Positions 43,486-52,593 of a stretch of 64,000 nt of DNA are shown piece by piece (positions within the stretch are counted from its first letter, which is position 1; the number at the start of each line of letters is the position of its first letter). The DNA is taken from the NCBI GenBank assembly GCA_964603635.1, contig CAZRVH010000002.1, positions 46,507 to 110,506 on the forward strand, given 5' to 3'. The notes under the pieces were generated by a model. The model was not told where the DNA came from. It worked only from the letters and a program-made list of their open reading frames with translations, and ran no database searches. The translations under genes and the position numbers were made by a program. This stretch comes from CAZRVH01 sp964603635. GTDB lineage: Bacteria > Patescibacteriota > Gracilibacteria > Peribacterales > Peribacteraceae.

Positions 43486-46400
43486 TTATTTCATCTGGCC
43501 TTCTTTTAACCAGTTATTTATTTTCTTTACACAATTTTCAATATCATCTCTTACTTCGTAAACCCAAAATCGCTTTACATCCCATCCCAGCTCAAACAAC
43601 CGTCTGTTTCTAATTTGATCTCTTCGGCACAACTCTCCGTCCCAATTTCGATGGTAACGCTCTCCATCAACCTCAATATCAAGCATTCTTTCCCCATCAA
43701 AAAGAGCAAAATCGAGGGTATATTTTTCGACTTGATACTGAGGGATTATTTGAATCCCTGATTTATAAAGTGCTTTATATAACATATGCTCCCACTCTGA
43801 AACTCTTTCTGGATTGGCAACCGTTGGATATTCAGGCCCCATATTTTTAATGGAATTATCCACTTTCTCTTTTTTTCCATTTTCTAGTTGCTGTGAATAA
43901 AGCGCGAAATTGGCCAAATAAGTAACATCACATTTCACGGCTGCATTTTGATCGCCAATAATAAGAAGCATTGCTCTCGCTCTCGTGATAGCTACATTAA
44001 AAAGATTTCCATTATTTTTCATAAAACTTAAACCACCAGCTGGCATATTCTTTGAAACTACCGGTGAAAATATCATGATATCCCTCTCATCTCCCTGGAA
44101 TTTATGTACAGTTTCAGATAGAAAACCGTGCGAATTTAAGTAAGACTGTAATTCTCTATCTTCAGATACAAATTTATCTATTAAGTTGGCCTGAGCGCGA
44201 AACGGAGCAACTACGCCAATCGTACCGTCATATTCCAATTTTCGTATCCTGTTAAGCTCTTCGATTACTGCTCTTGCCTCGATTTCATTTTCCGCGCCTC
44301 CGGAAGAAGGCCGCACGACGTTTCCTGTAACATTTATCCAGCGTATTCCATTTTTCTCAGAATCAAGAAACTTTAGATGGTCATAATTCGTTGCTACTCT
44401 TAAATTTCCGCCATAGAACTCTTCATTAGAAAATTCGATAATATCTGCATGTGACCTGTGATGGTCTCTCAAATTTATTATATCTTCTCCAGTTACAAAG
44501 CAGGATGCCAGATCGAATAATGAATTATACGAATATGCCCAATGTGCGAAGTTGGGAATGAGGCTATGTTTCTCAAGAAGTTGTTGATCTTGACCTCTCT
44601 GTAGGCCGCTAATATGTGATAATTGCTTTGGATCTCCAATGACTACAGCTTGTTTGGCTCGAAACAGCAGCGGTAAGGCAGAAGCGATATCGCACTGGCT
44701 TGCTTCATCAAAAATGACCAGATCAAAATATCCTGCTTCAAAGGGGATTTTCCCACGAGCAGCTAAGGATGTAACAGCCCAGGCCGGAAGGAGATGAGAT
44801 ACTTGCTTGGATAGATTTGAATATTCACTATAAACTTTCTTCCCTAGTTTAGTGTACAAATCGCTGCCAGCATCTATCACCATTTTTAATAGGGCATAAT
44901 ATTTATTAAGTAATTGCCTATCTGCATTTGAAAGCTTTGACGGACGTAATCGGAGCCACCCCTTCCAGAGATTCTCTGCGTTGCTTGCCATACGATTTGT
45001 TAGATCAATCTTTTTCTTTGAAATTTCCTCAAGCGAGGTTGTCTCTTGCAAACTATGAAGAGAGGTTTTATAGGTTTGTATGTTTTGAGCAAACAATAAA
45101 TACTTTTCCATGGTTTGGGCAATAGATTGCCAATCTCTTATGGTTTTAGGATCCAAATCTTCATCTGGTAGTTTTATTTCTAAAGATTCCGCAAATGGTC
45201 TTATTTTTTGAATTTCTAGTCCAAATATTTTATAGCGTCCTTCTTTGATAAAATTCCAAAACAACCGGACAAAAAGAGTTTGATTTTCTTTACTTGCACC
45301 CTTCAATTCTTTTTGGAAAGAACGAATAGACTTTTGCAATTCAAGCAGCTGGATAATTGATAACTGTTCAAAAACCTTAGGAGAAACATCGAGACGAATT
45401 TTTTCAATTGATTGATCCAATTCATCAGTTTCATTACGTAGGCGAATTAAATCTATTTCTTGCTCTTCGAGATGAATAAATTCTTCCTCTATTTTTTTAT
45501 ATCTCTTTTGATCGAGATCAAACTCTTCCTGATCGTGTTCCGTAGATGTTGCAGTCAAAATTCCCACCAAATATTCAGCTAACTTCGTTTGATATTGATT
45601 TGCACCCATCCGCAATAAAACTGGCTGAGACGCTAAATTATTCACCCTTGCTTCGACAACATCGACAGCTTTGTTATTTTTACTCGCAAACAACACCTTT
45701 TTATTCTGCCAGGCGGCATTGATAAGTAGATTCGTTACTACTTGTGATTTACCGGTCCCCGGAGGGCCAGTAATGACTGTAAGTGCGTTGGTTAGAGAAT
45801 GCTGGATTGCTTGTCGCTGCTCAAGGTTGAGCGGTAAAACTTCTAAAATTGGGGGTCTGCTATTTTCTTGTTCTGCTGCAGATTCTCCTTTTATCCATTG
45901 TCCGAGAGCAGTATTTTTGTATTGTTCTAATGAAAGTTCAGATAATGACTTCAATTCAGATTCTAATCCTTGCGTGAATGGGGAACGTTCACCAACAATG
46001 AGAACCGTTCTGTTAAAAATACCTTCTTCTCCTATGTTTTTAAGAGCTGGATGCCCAGAAAGTGAATGAGGTTCTATTTTTTCCTTCCATGGCCACTCAG
46101 GGCGAATACTTTCTAGGCGTTTTGCTAAGTCATCTAACGCTGGAATGTCTTCGCCAGTGGTAAGTCCAAGCTCCTCTTCGAGCTGCACTAGATCTTCCAT
46201 AACCTGTTCCCTTTCTGCATTTGTGAAGCGTTTTAAAACAGAAAGATTAAATATAGGAAACCCCTGACTAATTTTCGGACTTCCATTCGAAATTTCAACT
46301 GGAAATAGTAGTATTGGCTCAACAAAAAACCCTTCCCAGTCGCTTTTCTTGGATTTTACCTTTTTTAAGGTGGTCGGGTATCCGAGATACATTTCTAGTC

Positions 46401-46845
46401 TGCTACGATCTTTTCGTATTTTTCCTAACAAGACTCGGACTTCTTCGGACTCAAACAAGGAATCATTTTCGCTTAAAGGTAAATTATTTAATTCTATATA
46501 ATCAAAATCATCAAATTTGTTATCCGCAAAAACACTAATTCCTCCATCATCATCCTGCCCAAGACAGGACAAATAGTAGCGACAAAGGTTTGACAGTGCC
46601 GTTCGTGATATTGGCGTCTCTTTTGCGTCTTGCTGCGGAGCAGCTTCATTCAAATACCAACAGTATTTTTCGTTTTGAATGCACCTGTTCTTTAACTTGC
46701 CGTATAAAATGCTATTTATCTGATTTTTATCTATCTGAAGAGTAATTGCCATTTCAGCGGATTTTTGCCCTGGTTTTTCAGATAGAATCTTTAATATTTT
46801 CTCTTCCAAATCGTCAACTTTTGTTAGATTATCGTTCGTTTCCAT
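43486..46845 (-). CDS. SF1 helicase with winged-helix N-terminus and Vsr-like nuclease C-terminus (putative defence protein)
   Basis: A 1119-aa AT-rich gene. Residues 10-70 look like a winged helix. The SF1/Upf1-like helicase core has Walker A VITGPPGTGKSQ, DEASQCD (motif II), GDPKQLSHISG, SETVHKFQGDERDIM and NVAITRARAML. Between motifs I and II lies a long coiled insertion (about 425-640). The last 110 residues (PQYQVEKYTLDFALFDGERMLDIEVDGERYHRN ... RRDQIRNRRLFELGWDVKRFWVYEVRDD) are a Vsr/DUF559-type nuclease. Helicase plus Vsr nuclease resembles single-gene defence systems such as Hhe. TAGAAT lies 9 nt before the ATG. Confidence 0.85.
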   Translation of the reverse strand: METNDNLTKVDDLEEKILKILSEKPGQKSAEMAITLQIDKNQINSILYGKLKNRCIQNEKYCWYLNEAAPQQDAKETPISRTALSNLCRYYLSCLGQDDDGGISVFADNKFDDFDYIELNNLPLSENDSLFESEEVRVLLGKIRKDRSRLEMYLGYPTTLKKVKSKKSDWEGFFVEPILLFPVEISNGSPKISQGFPIFNLSVLKRFTNAEREQVMEDLVQLEEELGLTTGEDIPALDDLAKRLESIRPEWPWKEKIEPHSLSGHPALKNIGEEGIFNRTVLIVGERSPFTQGLESELKSLSELSLEQYKNTALGQWIKGESAAEQENSRPPILEVLPLNLEQRQAIQHSLTNALTVITGPPGTGKSQVVTNLLINAAWQNKKVLFASKNNKAVDVVEARVNNLASQPVLLRMGANQYQTKLAEYLVGILTATSTEHDQEEFDLDQKRYKKIEEEFIHLEEQEIDLIRLRNETDELDQSIEKIRLDVSPKVFEQLSIIQLLELQKSIRSFQKELKGASKENQTLFVRLFWNFIKEGRYKIFGLEIQKIRPFAESLEIKLPDEDLDPKTIRDWQSIAQTMEKYLLFAQNIQTYKTSLHSLQETTSLEEISKKKIDLTNRMASNAENLWKGWLRLRPSKLSNADRQLLNKYYALLKMVIDAGSDLYTKLGKKVYSEYSNLSKQVSHLLPAWAVTSLAARGKIPFEAGYFDLVIFDEASQCDIASALPLLFRAKQAVVIGDPKQLSHISGLQRGQDQQLLEKHSLIPNFAHWAYSYNSLFDLASCFVTGEDIINLRDHHRSHADIIEFSNEEFYGGNLRVATNYDHLKFLDSEKNGIRWINVTGNVVRPSSGGAENEIEARAVIEELNRIRKLEYDGTIGVVAPFRAQANLIDKFVSEDRELQSYLNSHGFLSETVHKFQGDERDIMIFSPVVSKNMPAGGLSFMKNNGNLFNVAITRARAMLLIIGDQNAAVKCDVTYLANFALYSQQLENGKKEKVDNSIKNMGPEYPTVANPERVSEWEHMLYKALYKSGIQIIPQYQVEKYTLDFALFDGERMLDIEVDGERYHRNWDGELCRRDQIRNRRLFELGWDVKRFWVYEVRDDIENCVKKINNWLKEGQMK

Positions 46846-46902
46846 AATAAAGGCATTCTAACTGAACTTGAAATAAAGAACAGTTCTCTTTCACATCCTA
46901 TT

Positions 46903-47061
46903 CGTGATTTTAAAGACACCCTGAAGGACCCGTCCGCGCCCTTCACAAATAACGACCGCGAAGCGGATGAAACGAAGTGGGTGACAAAGGACGAATTCGG
47001 TTCTCTCAACCTATTCCCGCAATGCGTAAAACCGATTAAAATGCTCTGGAAGATCGATTAA
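46903..47061 (+). pseudogene. 3' remnant of a Nudix-like gene
   Basis: An open frame of about 52 codons ending at TAA (47059-47061) reads RDFKDTLKDPSAPFTNNDREAD, then ETKWVTKDEFGSLNLFPQC. This looks like the C-terminal strand and helix of a Nudix hydrolase (EADETKWVTKDEF). It has no start codon or Nudix box; open reading continues weakly into the start of the AT-rich helicase gene. The GC-richer composition fits the host chromosome, suggesting that the foreign gene replaced the 5' half. Confidence 0.55.
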
Positions 47062-47099
47062 ATAAGGAGGAAAAAGATTCGATTTGTGACATAGGATCA

Positions 47100-47128
47100 T
47101 TGTTGAAAGAAGCGGCGAATCGTATACT
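47100..47128 (+). promoter_or_regulatory. Promoter of the 47.2-kb lipoprotein gene
   Basis: TTGTTG, 17-bp spacer, TATACT (47123-47128); predicted leader about 23 nt. A second possible -10, TACCAT, lies 8 nt before the ATG. Confidence 0.5.
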
Positions 47129-47157
47129 GATATCTCTTTTTCATACCATCGCACCAC

Positions 47158-48078
47158 ATGAAGCATTCCGCAGCAATCCTTGCCCTTGGCAGTGCGCTCG
47201 TTCTCGGCGCATGTAGCTTCGCACCCTCCACTCCGTCCGAAACCGAATCATCGTCATCCAGCGTCTCTTCGGAGTCCGTCATCGAAGACGTTTCCTACAC
47301 CGGAACCATCCATGAACTGGGCGTCAGCATTTACATGCAGGGAACGCATAAGCTCACGCTGGAAAACGGACAGTTCCTTATCTTGGAAAGCAACTCGTTG
47401 GATCTCAACAACTACCTGGAGCGTTCCGTCCGCGTCACGGGCGATGTTCGCCCGACGGTGGAGGAAGGCGGCATGATCATGCGCGTGGAAACGGTATCCA
47501 CCATGGAACAATCATCCGACGGCAGCGTATCCAGCGACATGGGTGAATCATCCGTTTCTTCCACGGCATCTTCAAGCGTTGCATCCGGAATCGCTTCCAA
47601 ATCCTCTTTTTCTTCCATTCCTTCCACCGCCTCTATTTCTTCGATTCCCCGTATTTCATCCGCCGCCCAATCGTCAGCCGACGCCGTCTCCGCCAAAGTC
47701 CAAACGATGGCAAAGGCGAACCTTGCGGTTGCAAACTGGACCCAGAAGTTTTGTTCCAGGCAGACGGCATTCTGTATTCCCGTGCATAAAAATTGGTGGT
47801 TCAAGTCATTCGGGGCGACATCCACGTATTTGGAACATATGGAAGTGGGACCGCAGGAGCTGGAAAACCTGGGCGACGGCCCCCTGTCGATCAACGTCGT
47901 CTCGGGTTCCATCAACGGAACGGGAAAATCCGACGGGCAGGTGGTAACGGAAGGCGGCGATACCGTGGGCTACAGGGCATGGAGCAATGACCGCCACATC
48001 GAAGTGCGTGCGCCAAGCATCCTTGCCGAGGCAGTGCGTTACATTACGCAGAATATTGCCGCCGCTCCTGTACAATAA
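47158..48078 (+). CDS. Hypothetical Ser-rich lipoprotein
   Basis: A 306-aa protein with a lipobox (LVLGAC), a small beta-rich domain (about 45-115: TGTIHELGVSIYMQGTHKLTLENGQFLILES), a Ser/Ala/Ile-rich linker (about 118-178), and a C-terminal domain with two Cys (KFCSRQTAFCIPVHKNWW) and a strand-rich end. The first domain resembles small OB-like or DUF4131-like folds, but I do not recognise either domain with confidence. It is probably surface-exposed. The downstream membrane gene starts 4 bp after its stop. Confidence 0.7.
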   Translation: MKHSAAILALGSALVLGACSFAPSTPSETESSSSSVSSESVIEDVSYTGTIHELGVSIYMQGTHKLTLENGQFLILESNSLDLNNYLERSVRVTGDVRPTVEEGGMIMRVETVSTMEQSSDGSVSSDMGESSVSSTASSSVASGIASKSSFSSIPSTASISSIPRISSAAQSSADAVSAKVQTMAKANLAVANWTQKFCSRQTAFCIPVHKNWWFKSFGATSTYLEHMEVGPQELENLGDGPLSINVVSGSINGTGKSDGQVVTEGGDTVGYRAWSNDRHIEVRAPSILAEAVRYITQNIAAAPVQ

Positions 48079-48082
48079 AAAC

Positions 48083-48595
48083 ATGCCTCTCTATACGTAT
48101 ATCGCGGAAGACGCGGCCGGCGTGAAACAAAGCGGCACGGTGGAAGCGCCGACGTACGACCAGGCGCGTGAAATCCTGCGCAAGCGGGATCTGGCGGTAA
48201 GCGCGCTCGCGGAATTCACCCTCAGCGAGCAAGATCCCCTTCCGGTGGAAACCATGCCGTGGAGCGGCAGGAAAAAAACGTCCGCACCCGCGGCGGAAGA
48301 AACGACGTACCTGCCGTTCACCGACACATTGCGCCTGTTCGCGGGCTGGTTGATCGCTTGGTACGGGCTCGTCTATCTCCTGGGCGGTTTGCAGCTCAAG
48401 AAAAACATCTCCGCAGACATCCCGTTCATCGCGGCACTTTCGACTTCCGGCCTCGTCCTTCGCTTCTGTTTCGGCACGTTCCTGTTCCTCCTGCTCACGA
48501 GCGTGCATGCATGGATGGGCAAAGGCATCGCGAAAGGGATTGTCCTGACGGTGATCGGACTCCTACTCATGACAGGGTTCCACCTGTACGCGTAA
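48083..48595 (+). CDS. Membrane protein with a PilC/GspF-like N-terminal strand motif
   Basis: A 170-aa protein. Residues 1-45 (MPLYTYIAEDAAGVKQSGTVEA ... ILRKRDL) match the short leader segment of type II secretion/pilus platform proteins (PilC, GspF). Instead of the GspF helical domains there follow three membrane helices (about 85-165). It cannot be a working PilC. TACAAT (48071-48076), inside the end of the previous gene, is 6 nt before the ATG and gives it its own leaderless promoter. Confidence 0.7.
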   Translation: MPLYTYIAEDAAGVKQSGTVEAPTYDQAREILRKRDLAVSALAEFTLSEQDPLPVETMPWSGRKKTSAPAAEETTYLPFTDTLRLFAGWLIAWYGLVYLLGGLQLKKNISADIPFIAALSTSGLVLRFCFGTFLFLLLTSVHAWMGKGIAKGIVLTVIGLLLMTGFHLYA

Positions 48596-48599
48596 TCGC

Positions 48600-48658
48600 G
48601 TGATAGGTTATGGGTTATTGAAAAAGTATTCTACCACCTAAAACCTATAACCTGATCA
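48600..48658. repeat. Dispersed inverted repeat (second copy)
   Basis: ATAGGTTATGGGTTAT on the left and AACCTATAACCTGAT on the right, with a central TATTCTACCACC. Related to the element at 17790-17860. It lies between convergent genes and may act as a terminator. Confidence 0.6.
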
Positions 48659-49300
48659 CAGCCCCAGCTGCTTGCGAATGTCGTCCGCCTGCGACTGTTC
48701 CTGCTGCTTCGCGACGGACTGGATGGCGATCGTCTGGAGATCGACCCAATCCTGCGCGTGCTTCTGTTCCAACTTCAGAAGCTGCGACAGGTGTTTCGGC
48801 GAGAGTTCGCTGAATTTGCGGCGCTCTTCTTCCAGGATTTTCTGGAGTTCGTCTACCTGGAACTGGTTCAGCTTCGGCACGGCCTGGATGATGCGCCACT
48901 TCTCGTCGCGCGTGAGCGAAATGCTTCCGCGGAGCAAGAGGAGGAAGGCCTGTTCGTCAAACTGCGTATCCGCATGTGCGGGGATAGTGATGTGATCGTT
49001 CGTGAGCTGGACGGCGATGGAACCGAAGCGGTAATCCCCCACTTCTTCAAGGACGCGGATATCTTCGTCATCGTATCCCATTTCCTTCGTGGCGATCGTT
49101 CCGGCCGGAGGCGGAGGCGGACCCGCATCCTGCGGGGGCACGGCGCCGTCATCGCCCGACGAACCGTCGTCACCCTGCTGGGCGGGCGGCATGGGGGGGC
49201 TCGGGGGGGTCGCGAACACCATCGTGGGATCCAATCCCTCGGTGGGAACGGGATCGCCGGGGCGCGGCGGGTTGGTGCCTGTGGTCTGATCGTCTGCCAT
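48656..49300 (-). CDS. Hypothetical Pro-rich and coiled-coil protein
   Basis: A 214-aa protein with a low-complexity Pro/Gly/Asp N-terminus (1-70) and a helical C-terminal region (about 120-210) with many Gln, Lys and Glu. No signal peptide or membrane segment. I do not recognise a family. TACATT 5 nt before the ATG suggests a leaderless mRNA. A stand-alone gene between the repeats at 48600 and 49374. Confidence 0.6.
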   Translation of the reverse strand: MADDQTTGTNPPRPGDPVPTEGLDPTMVFATPPSPPMPPAQQGDDGSSGDDGAVPPQDAGPPPPPAGTIATKEMGYDDEDIRVLEEVGDYRFGSIAVQLTNDHITIPAHADTQFDEQAFLLLLRGSISLTRDEKWRIIQAVPKLNQFQVDELQKILEEERRKFSELSPKHLSQLLKLEQKHAQDWVDLQTIAIQSVAKQQEQSQADDIRKQLGL

Positions 49301-49373
49301 ATGGAAATGTAGAAGTTGGTTAAAGTGTACCTAAATTAAGGCTATTGACAATATCAGCCAGAGAAATTTCACA

Positions 49374-49480
49374 TGCCAAATTCCAGCATCCAAGGAGGAA
49401 CCATTGGGGCAATGAGCAATGTACATATTCTAACATTGGATACTCATTGGAATTTGGCATTTGGACCTTGGAATTTCGCG
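49374..49480. repeat. Dispersed repeat of the AATTTGG type
   Basis: TGCCAAATTCCAG near the left and TTGGAATTTGGCA near the right form inverted arms, followed by GGACCTTGGAATTT. This is a common class of intergenic repeat. It fills the gap between recG and the coiled-coil gene. Confidence 0.6.
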
Positions 49481-49485
49481 CAGCA

Positions 49486-51522
49486 TTATGCCGCGCGCTC
49501 CGCCTGCACGCCTATCAGCTTCTCCGCGGCCTTGCGGGCCCGTATGATCAATTCCGGCTGATACAGGTGCGGGAAGGCAAAATCCGGCAATCCGCTCTGT
49601 TTGAATCCGAAGATCTCGCCCGGGCCGCGTAGCTTCAAATCGATCTCGGCCAAATGGAATCCCGAATCATATTCCTCCATCGCCTTCAGCCTGGGCGAAC
49701 GAGCTTGCGCGGGATCGGTGGTAAACAGGAAACAATAACTCTGGTGTTCGCCTCGCCCGACGCGTCCGCGGAACTGGTGCAGCTGCGAGAGCCCGAAACG
49801 CTCGGACCCCTCGATGATCATGATCGTGCTGTTCGGGACGTCGATGCCGACTTCGATGACGGAGGTGGAGACGAGGATGTCGTACTCCTTCGCCTTGAAG
49901 GCACGCATGATATCGTCCTTCTCCTTTGGGACCATTTTGCCATGCAGCAATGCGATGCGACGGTGCGGGAATCCTTCGCGCAAACGCTTTGCCTCTTGTT
50001 CGACACTCTTCACTTCTTTTATTTCCTCCGCCTCCGAGGTAGAAATGAGCGGGCAGATGACGAACACCTGCCTCCCCTCCCCGATCTGGTTATCGATGAA
50101 CAGTTCCACGGTCTTGCGATCATCGGGAGACACCACCGTCGTTTTGATCTTCTTCCTGTTTCCCGGTTTTTCCTGCAAGACGGAAAGGTCGTGATCTCCG
50201 TACGCGGTGAGCGCCAGCGTGCGCGGGATGGGCGTGGCGGTCATGGAAAGGAAATGCGGATTTCCCTTCTCCTTCAAGCGCGCGCGTTGTGCCACGCCGA
50301 AGCGGTGCTGTTCGTCGACGATGACGAGCTTCAGGTCCTTGAACCGGACACTGTCTTCTATGAGCGCGTGCGTGCCGATCACGACGTCCGACATGCCGAT
50401 CTCCAACCGCTGCTTGATGCTCCTGGATTCGGGCGCGGGCGTCGATCCCGTCAGCAACACGACGGACGGCTGCCGCATCTTGTCCGCCTTTCCTTGTTCC
50501 TGCAGGTACCCATGGAACTTCACCAACATCCTGCTGATCGTTTCCGCATGTTGGCGCGCCAACACTTCCGTCGGCACCATGAGTGCGCATTGCCCGCCGC
50601 TGGCGACGACGGTGGCCATCACGGCGACGGCGACGAGCGTCTTTCCCGATCCTACGTCCCCTTCCAGCAGGCGCGACATCGGGATGTCTTTCTCCATGTC
50701 CTTCAGGATCTCGTAAATGGAAATCTTCTGGCTGTTCGTCGGCGTGAATTGCAGCGACGCGAAGAAGAGTTTGATCAGCTCCGCGTCCATCGGGATTTTC
50801 AGACGATCCTGATGATCAGTCTGCCACATTTTCTTCCGCTCCAGCGCTTCCTGCTGCACCACGAACATCTGCTCGAACGCCATGCGCTGCTGCGCGCGCT
50901 CCACGTCCTTGATGCTTTCGGGAAAATGCAACGCGCGTATTGCCTCCTTGCGCGACAGCAAATCCTCGTCCTTGATGACGTCGGCAGGCAATGTTTCGGG
51001 GATGAGATCGATCGCGTCCTTTACCTGGACCATCTTCTCGCGCAACCACTTGGTATTGATGATGTCATGCTGGGGATACACCGGAACGAGGCGGCCCGCA
51101 TGAACGAGGGGTTTGCTTCCCGCCAATTCAAACTGAGGACTCTGCATGTGCAGCTTGTACCCTTTCTCGACGAGTTTTCCCGTGAAGACCACCTCGGAAT
51201 ATTCCGGCAGCATGCGCGTGATGTGCGGCTGGTTGAACCAACTCACCTGGCACGCGTCGCCCGCGTCGTCGGTGAACGTGGTGGACACGATGATACGTCC
51301 GCCCTTGATGCGCGTGGTCTTCAACGAACCCACCGTTCCCCGGATCGTCACCTTCTCCCCCAGCCTGGACCCTCCGATGGTCTGCATCTCGCTCAAATCC
51401 TCATGCGCTCGCGGCAGGTACAGTAAAAGATCCTCCACCGTCCGAATGCCCATCTCTTCCAAAGTATCCAGATGAGACTGAAGGGTGCGCAATGCTTTCG
51501 ACAGGGGCGTCTGCAGATTCAT
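49486..51522 (-). CDS. recG: ATP-dependent DNA helicase RecG
   Basis: The 678-aa helicase remodels stalled forks and Holliday junctions. It has the N-terminal wedge (OB-fold) domain (DLLLYLPRAHEDLS ... VTIRGTVGSLKTTR) and SF2 motifs: LLEGDVGSGKTLVA, VLLTGSTP, VDEQHRFGVAQRARL, MTATPIPRTLALT, VSTSVIEVGIDVPN and QFRGRVGRGEHQSYC. Length is normal. TAGAGT lies 8 nt before the ATG at 51522, supporting this start even though an upstream frame overlaps it. Confidence 0.95.
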   Translation of the reverse strand: MNLQTPLSKALRTLQSHLDTLEEMGIRTVEDLLLYLPRAHEDLSEMQTIGGSRLGEKVTIRGTVGSLKTTRIKGGRIIVSTTFTDDAGDACQVSWFNQPHITRMLPEYSEVVFTGKLVEKGYKLHMQSPQFELAGSKPLVHAGRLVPVYPQHDIINTKWLREKMVQVKDAIDLIPETLPADVIKDEDLLSRKEAIRALHFPESIKDVERAQQRMAFEQMFVVQQEALERKKMWQTDHQDRLKIPMDAELIKLFFASLQFTPTNSQKISIYEILKDMEKDIPMSRLLEGDVGSGKTLVAVAVMATVVASGGQCALMVPTEVLARQHAETISRMLVKFHGYLQEQGKADKMRQPSVVLLTGSTPAPESRSIKQRLEIGMSDVVIGTHALIEDSVRFKDLKLVIVDEQHRFGVAQRARLKEKGNPHFLSMTATPIPRTLALTAYGDHDLSVLQEKPGNRKKIKTTVVSPDDRKTVELFIDNQIGEGRQVFVICPLISTSEAEEIKEVKSVEQEAKRLREGFPHRRIALLHGKMVPKEKDDIMRAFKAKEYDILVSTSVIEVGIDVPNSTIMIIEGSERFGLSQLHQFRGRVGRGEHQSYCFLFTTDPAQARSPRLKAMEEYDSGFHLAEIDLKLRGPGEIFGFKQSGLPDFAFPHLYQPELIIRARKAAEKLIGVQAERAA

Positions 51523-51985
51523 GCGCCATCACTCTAGCAGAGAGTGAACGAGCGTCTACCCTTCCGTCCAAATGCAAACAGTCAAGAATACACTCAAACA
51601 AAAGGGAAATACGCGTTCGCGTCGTTGAATTTGTAAAACCTAAATTATGGATGTCTTCTTGGCGTGACAGACGGTTTCCCAAGTGATCCCAATCAACCCA
51701 CACAGCATCCGCATATTTTCCGCCCTTGGGGGCCAATCGCTTCTTTTCGACAAAAGCGGGATACACCATCACCTTCCTGTCATTTGGCCTGTCGTGCGAA
51801 CGGAAATAGTCGGCTATAAGCAGATCCGAAAGAACGATCCTCGTCCGATCGATACCAGAGGCTATGGAAGCAACTTCGTGAAGAATCTCATTTCTACTGA
51901 CATCGTTAAACGGTTCGGCAACCCTCCTTTCGGGCAAGCACCAAACGGTTGAACCATCCCTCTGCGTCTTACCAACGACGGCCAC
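51401..51985 (-). CDS. Nudix-like protein lacking a Nudix box, overlapping recG
   Basis: The frame reads AVVGKTQRDGSTVWCLPERR, then a region ending DAVWVDWDHLGNR, which follows a Nudix fold. The catalytic GX5EX7REUXEEXGU box is absent. Upstream of the only plausible start (GTG at 51985) the frame continues as ILGAAIFNPRGEVAVV, so the true start may be missing. The last 120 bp overlap recG. It may be a decayed gene. A real Nudix gene lies just upstream. Confidence 0.4.
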   Translation of the reverse strand: MAVVGKTQRDGSTVWCLPERRVAEPFNDVSRNEILHEVASIASGIDRTRIVLSDLLIADYFRSHDRPNDRKVMVYPAFVEKKRLAPKGGKYADAVWVDWDHLGNRLSRQEDIHNLGFTNSTTRTRISLLFECILDCLHLDGRVDARSLSARVMAHESADAPVESIAHPSVSSGYFGRDGHSDGGGSFTVPAASA

Positions 51986-52087
51986 TTCACCTCTTGGGTT
52001 AAAAATGGCGGCGCCGAGGATCAGGGGTGAACGCTCGATACGGGACTACTATAGGACAAATCACATGCTTGCAAAGACAAATCTGGT

Positions 52088-52501
52088 TTACAATTCGGAG
52101 AGTACCCCGCGGAAAAATTCCTGGTCCTTCGGATGCGTCAGCAGCTTCGCCACCTCGCCCTTCGGTAGCCATTTCGCCGCAGGATTGCGCGGATCCATGG
52201 GATTCAATTCCGTATCCCTGGCGATGAACAGGTAAATGGTGATGCGTTTCAAAGAGGCAAGATCCTCCATGCCGGTATCCGCAAGGCTGTACCGCGAATA
52301 ACTGCCCAGGATTTTCACGATAGAATAATCCTTGATACCCGTTTCCTCGTTGATCTCGCGTATCGCGGCGGCCTTGGGATCTTCCCCCTCTTGGATATGC
52401 CCCTTCGGCAAGGACCACGAGCCATCGCGTTGCCGCACGACCAGCACGTCCCCCTTCGGATTGAGTACCACTCCGCCGGCGCTGTGCGCGAACATGATCA
52501 T
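52088..52501 (-). CDS. Nudix hydrolase
   Basis: A 137-aa enzyme with the full Nudix box, GHIQEGEDPKAAAIREINEETGI (GX5EX7REUXEEXGU), after SAGGVVLNPKGDVLVVRQRDGSWSLPK. It belongs to the NDP-X or diadenosine tetraphosphate type; the substrate is unclear. The ATG at 52501 lies 6 nt behind TACGCT, the same hexamer and spacing as pgk. A frame from 52573 is rejected. It diverges from the GTG-start gene at 52594. Confidence 0.88.
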   Translation of the reverse strand: MIMFAHSAGGVVLNPKGDVLVVRQRDGSWSLPKGHIQEGEDPKAAAIREINEETGIKDYSIVKILGSYSRYSLADTGMEDLASLKRITIYLFIARDTELNPMDPRNPAAKWLPKGEVAKLLTHPKDQEFFRGVLSEL

Positions 52502-52593
52502 CAGCCAAGCGTAGACAATCGAACATCGCGAGGCAAACGGGCGGCCCCGAAACGGTGGTGTGAAAAAGCGCACGGTTCGCTATACTCTTCGCC

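Noticed and set aside
44928..46538. Plus-strand frames inside the helicase gene
   Set aside because: They are antisense shadows of the 1119-aa gene, without promoters or recognisable domains.
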